Positions 1 through 5,702 of a DNA stretch of 8,234 nt are shown piece by piece; within the stretch, counting starts at the first letter, position 1, and each line of letters begins with the position of its first letter. The notes beneath the pieces were generated by a model. It was given only the letters and a program-made list of their open reading frames with translations, made no database searches and was not told the DNA's origin. The stretch lies in the NCBI GenBank assembly GCA_031406135.1, contig JANOGU010000225.1, positions 1 through 8,234 on the forward strand, written 5' to 3'. This stretch comes from JANOGU01 sp031406135 (lineage in GTDB: Bacteria; Pseudomonadota; Alphaproteobacteria; Rhodobacterales; Rhodobacteraceae). The translations under genes were made by a program, and so were the position numbers.

Positions 1-4
1 CCCC

Positions 5-27
5 GGGGGGGGGGGGGGGGGGGGGGG
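5..27. repeat. 23-base G homopolymer at the window edge, probable assembly or sequencing artefact
   Basis: Four C are followed by an unbroken run of 23 G, then about 100 bases of almost pure G and C blocks. The addB reading frame is good from about position 81 onward but meets a TAG at 48-50, upstream of which a much longer AddB protein should exist. This fits a poor-quality contig end over a GC-rich Pro/Ala linker. A true homopolymer in the organism cannot be excluded from the sequence alone. Confidence 0.7.
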
Positions 28-50
28 CGTGGCGCCCGGGGGGCCTGTAG

Positions 51-947
51 GGCCTCCCGGGGCCCCCAAGGCTTGCGCTCCGGGGGGCGGGGGCGCCCCG
101 GCCCCCGCGCCCCGCGCCGCGGCCCCCCGCCGCGGCAAGGCCGGTCACGCTGGCGGTCACCGAGGTCGGCACGCTCCTGAACGATCCCTATGCCGTCTAT
201 GCCCGGCGCGTGCTGGCGCTGCGACCGGTTCGCCCGTTCCGCGGCGAACCGGACGGGCGCGACCGCGGCATCCTGATCCACCGCATCCTGGAAGCCTTTG
301 CCCGCGGGCACGTCCCCGGCGAGGATCGTGCCGCGGCGCTGGCCCGGCTGGCCGCCGCCACCGACCGCGTGCTGGCCGAGGCGGCCCCCTGGCCCGCCGC
401 GCGGCTGTTCTGGCGGGCGCAACTGCTGCGCGCGGCGGACCTGCTGTTTGACCTGGCCGCGCGGCACGGCGGGGTGCCGGTGCTGGTCGAGGCCGGCGGG
501 CAGCAGCCGATCGGCGACACCGGCGTCACGCTGCGCGGCCGGCCCGACCGGATCGACCTGCGCCCCGACGGGCGGCTCTGGCTGTTCGACTACAAGTCCG
601 GCCGCGCCCCGGAGCGGGGCGAGCGGGTGGAGGTGGACAACCAGCTTCTGCTGCTCGCGGCGATGGCCGACCTCGGCGCGTTCGGCGATTTCGGGCCGGA
701 GCCGGTGGCGGGGGCCGCCTATGTCGGGCTGTCGGCCGGCGACAAGCGACCCCCCACCGCGCCGGCGGCGCTGGCGCAGGTCTGGTCCGACCTCGAGGTG
801 CTGGTCGTCCGGATGGCCGATCCCGCTGCGGGCTATACCGCCTGGCGCAGTGGCGCCTCCGGCACCCAGAACCGCGACTTCGCGCATCTGTCACGCTTCG
901 GCGAATGGCGCACGGCGCAACCGGCCCGGCCGGAGGATGTGGAATGA
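51..947 (+). CDS. addB: AddB, C-terminal nuclease region of the AddAB double-strand break repair complex (5' partial)
   Basis: This is the end of AddB, which pairs with AddA to unwind and resect DNA double-strand breaks in the cytoplasm and feed RecA. Only the RecB-type PD-(D/E)XK nuclease domain and its linker are present. A Pro/Ala/Arg linker (about 96-143) leads into VTEVGTLLNDPYAVYAR, the usual entry into this domain. The conserved His of LIHRIL is at 279-281, the Asp of GRPDRID at 546-548, and the DYK Asp and Lys of LFDYKSG at 588-590 and 594-596. The Gln of the last motif is at 642-644, but the usual Tyr four residues on is Leu (QLLLL). The frame stays open back to a TAG at 48-50 that I attribute to corrupted sequence. 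A gene caller would start at GTG 210, which cuts off the domain's first helix and is not a real start. The stop overlaps the addA ATG, so the two are translationally coupled. Confidence 0.9.
   Translation, partial: GLPGPPRLALRGAGAPRPPRPAPRPPAAARPVTLAVTEVGTLLNDPYAVYARRVLALRPVRPFRGEPDGRDRGILIHRILEAFARGHVPGEDRAAALARLAAATDRVLAEAAPWPAARLFWRAQLLRAADLLFDLAARHGGVPVLVEAGGQQPIGDTGVTLRGRPDRIDLRPDGRLWLFDYKSGRAPERGERVEVDNQLLLLAAMADLGAFGDFGPEPVAGAAYVGLSAGDKRPPTAPAALAQVWSDLEVLVVRMADPAAGYTAWRSGASGTQNRDFAHLSRFGEWRTAQPARPEDVE
932..946 (+). promoter_or_regulatory. Ribosome binding site and start of addA inside the addB end
   Basis: GGAGG at 932-936 lies seven bases before the ATG at 944. This decides the addA start: the earlier in-frame ATG at 905 has no such site and would add 13 residues deep inside addB. 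The addB TGA (945-947) overlaps this ATG as ATGA, a common coupling arrangement. Confidence 0.75.
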
Positions 948-3900
948 CCGGCGAAGACCCCGGCATCGCGCAGGCCCGCGCCTCCGATCCCGCCGGATCG
1001 GCCTGGGTCTCGGCCAACGCCGGATCGGGCAAGACCAAGGTGCTGACCGACCGGGTGACGCGGCTCCTCATCGGCGGCGTGAACCCGGCGTCGATCCTGT
1101 GCCTGACCTATACCAAGGCGGCCGCGGCGGAGATGCAGAACCGCCTGTTCCGCCAGCTCGGCGGCTGGGCAATGCTGCCGGACGACGGGCTGGCACAGGC
1201 GCTCGCCGGGCTCGACACGCCACGGCCGCGCGATCCCAAGCGGCTGGCCGCGGCGCGGCGGCTGTTCGCGCAGGCGCTGGAGGTGCCGGGAGGTTTGCGG
1301 ATCCAGACGATCCACTCCTTCTGCGCCGGCCTGCTGCGCCGGTTTCCGCTGGAGGCCGGGGTCTCGCCGCAGTTCAGCGAGCTTGACGACACCAGCGCGC
1401 GGCTGGCCCGCGCGGCGGCGCTGGACGAGGTTGCCGAGGGTGGCGGGCGCGGGGCGGTGGAGCGGCTGGCCGCGATCTGGACCGGCGGCAACATCGACAA
1501 GCTGCTCGACGAGATCGCAGACGACCGCGTGGCTTTTGCGCTTCCCGGTTCCCCGGCCGGTCTGCGCCAGCGGCTGGGCGTCCCGCCGGGCGAAAGCCTG
1601 GCGGGCATCCTCGCCGACACTTTCACCACCGGCGAGGCGGACCTCGTCGCCGGGGTCATGGCGCATTGCGCGCAAGGGTCCACCATGGACCTGAAACTCG
1701 CCGACGCGCTGGACGCACTGGACTTTACCAAGGCCGGTGAGGCGCTCCTGCGGGGCTGCGAAGATGCGTTCCTGTACGGACCGACCGCCAAGGCACCGTT
1801 TGCCGCCCGCACGGACAGGACCCCCACGAAAGCGACGCAAGGCGCCCTGGGTGCGCTGCTTCGGCCGTTCCAGGCGCTGATGGGCCGGGTGGAGGCGGCG
1901 CGGCGGCGGCGGGTGCTGCTGGCAGTGGCGGACAACAGCGCCACCTTGCACGACTTCGCCGACGCCTTCCTCGCCGCCTATGCCCGGCACAAGGCGGAGC
2001 GCGGGCTGCTGGACTTCGACGACCTGATCCTGACCGCGCGTAAGCTTCTGACCGCGCCCGGCGTGGCGCCCTGGGTGCTGTGGCGGCTGGACGGCGGCAT
2101 CGCGCATTTGCTGGTGGACGAGGCGCAGGACACCAGCCCGGTGCAATGGGCGGTGATCGAGGCCTTGACCGAGGAGTTCACCGCCGGGGCGGGTGCGGGG
2201 CGGACGCTGTTCGTGGTCGGCGACCGCAAGCAGTCGATCTACTCGTTCCAGGGCGCCGACCTCTCGGTCTACGACGCCACGCGCCAGCGGCTGTCGGACC
2301 GGATGGCCGGGGCCGGTCAGCCGATGACGGAGGTTCCGCTGCTGCATTCCTTCCGCTCCGCCCCGGCGCTGCTGCGCGTGGTGGACGGCACGTTCTCGCC
2401 ACCCGGGGGTCCGGGGATCGGCGATCCCGGGCATCTGGCGTTTTTCGACGCGATGCCGGGACGGGTGGAGCTCTGGCCGCCGGTGCCGCCGCGCGAACGG
2501 GTGGCGCGCGACGAGGGGCTCGACCTTGAAGACGCCGTGACCGCCGACGACCCGGCCGAGACGGTCGCGGCGCAGGTCGCGCTGCGGGTGGGCCAGATGC
2601 TGCGGGCCGGCACGCAGGTGCCACTGCGCAAGGCCGAAGGCGGCGCACGGCCGCTCATGCCCGGCGACATCCTGATCCTGCTGCGCAAGCGGTCGCCGGT
2701 GTTCGGCGCGGTGATCCGCGCGCTCAAGTCGGCAGGCCTGCCGGTCGCCGGCGCCGACCGGCTGACGTTGCGCGACGAGCTGGCGGTGAAGGACATCCTG
2801 GCCACGCTCAGCGTGCTGGCGCTGCCCGAAGATGACCTGTCGCTCGCCGCCGCGCTGCGCTCGCCACTGTTCGGCTGGACCGAGGCGGAGCTTTACCGTC
2901 TGGCGCAGGGCCGCTCCGGCCCGCTGTGGGACCGGCTGCGCGCGGCGGGGGGCGAGGCGGCTGCGATCCTGACCGACCTGCGCGACCGGGCGGATTTCCT
3001 GCGGCCGCACGACCTGGTCGCGCGGCTCCTGATCCGGCACGACGGCCGCCGTCGCCTGCTGGCCCGCCTCGGCGCGGAGGCCGAGGACGCCATCGATGCG
3101 GTTCTGGCCGAGGCGCTGACCTACGAGCAGGGGCGGGTGCCGAGCCTGACCGGGTTCCTCGCCTGGATGGAGGTCGAGGGCGTCGAGGTGAAGCGGCAGA
3201 TGGACGCCGCCGGCGGCCTGATCCGGGTGATGACGGTGCATGGCGCCAAGGGGCTGGAGGCGCCGGTGGTGATCCTGCCGGATTGCGGGGCTTCGCGCGA
3301 CAACGAAAGGACCGCCACTCTGGCGCTGGACGACGGTACCATCCTCTGGCGCCCGCCCGCGGTCGAAATGCCCGCGGCGCTGGCCGAGGCGCGCAAGTCC
3401 CGCCGCGCCGCCGCCCGGGAAGAGCAGGACCGGCTGCTCTATGTGGCCATGACCCGGGCGGAAAGCTGGCTGATCGCCACCGGCATCGCGCCGGTGGACC
3501 GGAAATCCGACGACCCGGACGCCGTGGAGCCATGGTACGCGCGCATCGCCAAGGGGATGGCGGAGGCCGGGGCCGTCAGCGAACCGGACGGCACGCTGGT
3601 CCATGCCGCCGGCACCTGGCCGGCACCGGCCGGCCGGCCATTTGCACCTGACTCCGGGGCAGAAGCTTTGCCCCCCTCGGCCGCCATGCCCGCGACGGCC
3701 CCGCCCCGCCCGCCGCAGCCGCTCAGCCCCTCCGACCTCGGCGGCGCCAAGGCGCTGCCCGGTGAGGGCGAGGAGACCGAGGCGGCGAAGATGCGCGGCT
3801 CGCTGCTGCATCGCCTGCTGGAAATCCTTCCAGGCCTGCCGAGGGCCGACTGGCCGGCCTGGGCCGCGGCGGTAGGGGCAGACGCGGCGACACTGTCGGA

Positions 3901-4261
3901 AGCCGCCGCGGTGCTGACCGACCCAATGCTTGGCGACCTCTTCGGGCCGGACACTCTGGCCGAAGTGCCGGTCACCGCGCCCTGGGCCGGGCGCCTGCTC
4001 TATGGCGCCATCGACCGGCTGGTACTGCGCCCTGACCGGGTGCTGGCGGTGGACTTCAAGTCGAACCGAGTGGTCCCCGGCCGGGCGGAAGACGTGCCCG
4101 AAGGCCTGCTGCGCCAGATGGGCGCCTATGCCCAGATGCTGGCGCAGATCTACCCGGACCGGCAGGTCGAAACCGCGATCCTCTGGACACATGGCCCCCG
4201 GCTGATGCCCCTGCCCCACGACATCGTGCGGGATGCCATTGCCCGCGCCACGATCCCTTGA
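944..4261 (+). CDS. addA: AddA, helicase-nuclease subunit of the AddAB double-strand break repair complex
   Basis: AddA is the ATP-driven UvrD/RecB-type (superfamily 1) helicase and second nuclease of AddAB. The protein is 1105 residues, normal for alphaproteobacterial AddA. Helicase motifs appear in order: Walker A ANAGSGKT (24-31), motif Ia LTYTKAAAAEM, motif II LVDEAQD (390-396), motif III GDRKQSIY (426-433), motif IV HSFRS (468-472), motif V MTVHGAKGLE (763-772) and motif VI QDRLLYVAMTRA (828-839). A Pro/Ala-rich linker around 900-926 precedes the C-terminal RecB-like nuclease: His956 in LLHRLL, Asp1024 in AIDRL, Asp1037 and Lys1039 in VDFKSN, then Gln1058 and Tyr1062 in QMGAY. All catalytic residues are intact, so both helicase and nuclease should be active. 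It is coupled to addB by ATGA overlap, and trxA follows 60 bases later. The very long open frame on the opposite strand is a codon-bias shadow. Confidence 0.97.
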   Translation: MTGEDPGIAQARASDPAGSAWVSANAGSGKTKVLTDRVTRLLIGGVNPASILCLTYTKAAAAEMQNRLFRQLGGWAMLPDDGLAQALAGLDTPRPRDPKRLAAARRLFAQALEVPGGLRIQTIHSFCAGLLRRFPLEAGVSPQFSELDDTSARLARAAALDEVAEGGGRGAVERLAAIWTGGNIDKLLDEIADDRVAFALPGSPAGLRQRLGVPPGESLAGILADTFTTGEADLVAGVMAHCAQGSTMDLKLADALDALDFTKAGEALLRGCEDAFLYGPTAKAPFAARTDRTPTKATQGALGALLRPFQALMGRVEAARRRRVLLAVADNSATLHDFADAFLAAYARHKAERGLLDFDDLILTARKLLTAPGVAPWVLWRLDGGIAHLLVDEAQDTSPVQWAVIEALTEEFTAGAGAGRTLFVVGDRKQSIYSFQGADLSVYDATRQRLSDRMAGAGQPMTEVPLLHSFRSAPALLRVVDGTFSPPGGPGIGDPGHLAFFDAMPGRVELWPPVPPRERVARDEGLDLEDAVTADDPAETVAAQVALRVGQMLRAGTQVPLRKAEGGARPLMPGDILILLRKRSPVFGAVIRALKSAGLPVAGADRLTLRDELAVKDILATLSVLALPEDDLSLAAALRSPLFGWTEAELYRLAQGRSGPLWDRLRAAGGEAAAILTDLRDRADFLRPHDLVARLLIRHDGRRRLLARLGAEAEDAIDAVLAEALTYEQGRVPSLTGFLAWMEVEGVEVKRQMDAAGGLIRVMTVHGAKGLEAPVVILPDCGASRDNERTATLALDDGTILWRPPAVEMPAALAEARKSRRAAAREEQDRLLYVAMTRAESWLIATGIAPVDRKSDDPDAVEPWYARIAKGMAEAGAVSEPDGTLVHAAGTWPAPAGRPFAPDSGAEALPPSAAMPATAPPRPPQPLSPSDLGGAKALPGEGEETEAAKMRGSLLHRLLEILPGLPRADWPAWAAAVGADAATLSEAAAVLTDPMLGDLFGPDTLAEVPVTAPWAGRLLYGAIDRLVLRPDRVLAVDFKSNRVVPGRAEDVPEGLLRQMGAYAQMLAQIYPDRQVETAILWTHGPRLMPLPHDIVRDAIARATIP

Positions 4262-4286
4262 CCCCCGCGCCCCGGCTACCTACCTC
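4258..4286 (+). promoter_or_regulatory. Possible sigma70-type promoter for trxA overlapping the addA stop
   Basis: TTGACC (4258-4263) spans the addA TGA and is followed by a 17-base spacer and TACCTC (4281-4286). The -35 box is good but the -10 box is weak, matching mainly at its first two bases. It sits about 35 bases before the trxA start. It would let trxA be expressed independently of addBA, but readthrough from addA is an alternative. Confidence 0.3.
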
Positions 4287-4321
4287 TAGGCGTCTGTCGA
4301 ATCCCCCCGAGGAGAGCCGCC

Positions 4322-4648
4322 ATGGGCGCTGCCACCATCGCCGTCACCGATGCCACCTTTGACAAGGAAGTCCGCCAGTCGGACGTGCCGGTCGTGGTGG
4401 ACTTCTGGGCCGAATGGTGCGGTCCCTGCCGCCAGATCGGCCCGGCACTGGAGGAGATTGCCGCCGAGATGAAGGGCCGGGTGAAGGTGGTGAAGGTCAA
4501 CGTGGATGAAAACCCCGACAGCCCCGCCATGCTGGGCGTGCGCGGCATCCCGGCGCTGTTCCTGTTCAAGAACGGGCAGGTCGTGTCGAACAAGATCGGC
4601 GCCGCACCGAAGGCCGCGCTGGCCAACTGGATCAACGCCAGCGTGTGA
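4322..4648 (+). CDS. trxA: Thioredoxin 1
   Basis: This is a small cytoplasmic thiol-disulfide oxidoreductase that reduces protein disulfides and is recycled by thioredoxin reductase with NADPH; known substrates of the family include ribonucleotide reductase and PAPS reductase. The 108-residue length is the family norm. The active site WCGPC is at residues 32-36, the buried Asp at 27 (VVVDFWA), and the cis-proline at 77 in RGIPA, where Escherichia coli has Thr after the proline. The frame ends with the usual C-terminal helix (AALANWI). GGAG at 4311-4314 stands seven bases before the ATG. The gene follows addA on the same strand and ends at a strong hairpin terminator. Its position next to addBA is, from memory, a common order in Rhodobacterales; no functional link with AddAB is implied. 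Confidence 0.97.
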   Translation: MGAATIAVTDATFDKEVRQSDVPVVVDFWAEWCGPCRQIGPALEEIAAEMKGRVKVVKVNVDENPDSPAMLGVRGIPALFLFKNGQVVSNKIGAAPKAALANWINASV

Positions 4649-4666
4649 TCCTTGGCATTCGTCACG

Positions 4667-4700
4667 AGGGGCGGCCCGGTTCGGGCCGCCCCTTTCGTTT
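4667..4700 (+). terminator. Rho-independent terminator after trxA
   Basis: A perfect 12-bp inverted repeat, AGGGGCGGCCCG (4667-4678) and its complement (4682-4693), encloses the three-base loop GTT. The T-rich tail TTCGTTT follows. It starts 18 bases after the trxA stop and points to the end of the addBA-trxA transcript, implying a separate start for hslV. Confidence 0.88.
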
Positions 4701-4742
4701 GCGCCCCGCCCCGGCGATAAGGGGCGAAACGGAGGGCCCCGC

Positions 4743-5300
4743 ATGGCAGAGGACCGGTTTCCCGGCTGGCACGGCACCACGATCCTCGCCGTGCGCAAGG
4801 GCGGGCAGGTGGTGGTGGCGGGCGACGGGCAGGTGAGCCTGGGCCAGACCGTGCTCAAGGGCACCGCGCGCAAGGTCCGCCGTCTCGCCCCCGGCGGCCA
4901 AGCGGTGGTGGCGGGCTTCGCCGGGTCCACCGCTGATGCCTTCACCCTGCTGGAGCGGCTGGAAAAGAAGCTGGAGGCCGCGCCCGGCCAGCTGCAGCGG
5001 GCGGCGGTGGAGCTGGCCAAGGACTGGCGCATGGACAAATACCTGCGCAACCTCGAGGCGATGCTGATCGTCACCGACGGTCGCGGCCTCTACGTCATCA
5101 CCGGCGCCGGCGACGTGCTCGAGCCGGAGCATGACGTGGCCGCCATCGGCTCGGGCGGCAACTATGCGCTGGCGGCGGCGCGGGCGCTGATGGACAGCGA
5201 CCTGCCCGCCGAGGCCATCGCCCGCAAGGCGATGGCGATCGCGGCCGACATCTGCGTCTACACCAACGGCAACCTGACCGTGGAAACCATCGCGGGCTGA
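4743..5300 (+). CDS. hslV: HslV, proteolytic subunit of the ATP-dependent HslUV (ClpQY) protease
   Basis: HslV is a cytoplasmic threonine peptidase that forms a double hexameric ring and degrades proteins unfolded by the HslU ATPase. The protein is 185 residues. The mature N-terminus should be Thr12 in HGTTI after removal of an 11-residue leader, as is usual in alphaproteobacteria (E. coli HslV exposes Thr after Met only). Asp28 in AGDGQ and Lys44 in ARKVRR match the catalytic Asp17 and Lys33 of mature HslV. GFAGSTADAFTL, ELAKDWR and AIGSGGNYA are family signatures, and the C-terminal ADICVYTN is intact. GGAGGG at 4731-4736 is six bases before the ATG. A weak -10-like GATAAG (4716-4721) lies after the trxA terminator, without a convincing -35 box. 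hslU does not follow: the next gene is convergent, with stop codons three bases apart. Confidence 0.96.
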   Translation: MAEDRFPGWHGTTILAVRKGGQVVVAGDGQVSLGQTVLKGTARKVRRLAPGGQAVVAGFAGSTADAFTLLERLEKKLEAAPGQLQRAAVELAKDWRMDKYLRNLEAMLIVTDGRGLYVITGAGDVLEPEHDVAAIGSGGNYALAAARALMDSDLPAEAIARKAMAIAADICVYTNGNLTVETIAG

Positions 5301-5303
5301 GCC

Positions 5304-5621
5304 TCAGGCCGGGTCGTCGTCCCAGGCCGCGCTGCGCCACGAGGCACCGCTCACCGGCGGCGCGGCGGCGCGCGCGCTGGATCCCGGCCGCGACGGCCCG
5401 AGGTCCGGCACTTCGCGCGGGTCGAGGCTGATCGTGCGGTCGTCCTCGGCCGCGACGACGTCGGCCAGCTTGAGCACCTTTTTCATCGTCCCGGCGTCGC
5501 CTTCGCCGGACACGACATGCAGTTCTTCCATGACGCCGCCGACCTTGAAGCCGGCCGCCTTCAGCTTGGGCAGGACGTCCACGAGGTTGCAGGCAGGATC
5601 GAGGGTCAGAATCACCGGCAT
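5304..5621 (-). CDS. Small protein resembling a stand-alone I9-type subtilisin propeptide or inhibitor, next to an S8 protease
   Basis: This 105-residue protein has no signal peptide or membrane segment. Its first ~70 residues suggest a beta-alpha-beta-beta-alpha-beta order: VILTLD strand, NLVDVLPKLKAAG helix, then FKVGGVMEELHVVSGEGDA, the helix GTMKKVLKLADV and a final strand after VVAAEDDRTISL. The ending, with a short hydrophobic stretch then acidic residues, resembles I9 propeptides of subtilases, which fold and temporarily inhibit their protease. The remaining ~35 residues (PSRPGSSARAAAPP onward) are Pro/Ser/Ala-rich and probably disordered, ending in DDDPA. AGGAG (complement of 5629-5633) is seven bases before the ATG. 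It lies 81 bases downstream of, and co-directional with, the S8 protease, so co-transcription and a role as inhibitor or folding helper for it are my inference. Proteins of this sort may carry unrelated automatic names in databases. The coding call is firm; the function is moderate. Confidence 0.82.
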   Translation of the reverse strand: MPVILTLDPACNLVDVLPKLKAAGFKVGGVMEELHVVSGEGDAGTMKKVLKLADVVAAEDDRTISLDPREVPDLGPSRPGSSARAAAPPVSGASWRSAAWDDDPA

Positions 5622-5642
5622 CGGGATGCTCCTGGCGCGGGG

Positions 5643-5665
5643 CTGGCCCGGTGGGTCCGGGCCAG
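5643..5665 (-). other. Stem-loop between the S8 protease and the small I9-like gene
   Basis: A perfect 9-bp inverted repeat, CTGGCCCGG (5643-5651) and CCGGGCCAG (5657-5665), has a five-base loop. It starts 37 bases after the protease stop and ends 21 bases before the small gene's ATG. There is no T-tract on either strand, so it is not a classic intrinsic terminator. It could be a processing or partial termination element that sets unequal amounts of the two products, or simply a GC-rich chance hairpin. Confidence 0.5.
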
Positions 5666-5702
5666 TCCAAAGATGGGGCGCGCGCCGGCCCGGATCAAGC
5701 CG

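Noticed and set aside
905..943. A longer AddA starting at ATG 905
   Set aside because: There is no ribosome binding site before 905, while GGAGG stands correctly before the ATG at 944.
833..4219. An open frame of 1128 codons on the minus strand opposite addA
   Set aside because: Its translation is Arg, Gln, His, Pro and Gly rich without any domain, and it lies exactly opposite a gene with all helicase and nuclease motifs. Such frames arise from GC-rich third positions.
4506..4742. A longer HslV starting inside trxA
   Set aside because: The extension would cross the trxA terminator; ATG 4743 has GGAGGG six bases upstream and gives the usual leader before the catalytic Thr.
5293..5310. The short palindrome CTGAGCCTCAG between the convergent stops as a bidirectional terminator
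   Set aside because: Only five base pairs with a one-base centre and no T-tract on either side.
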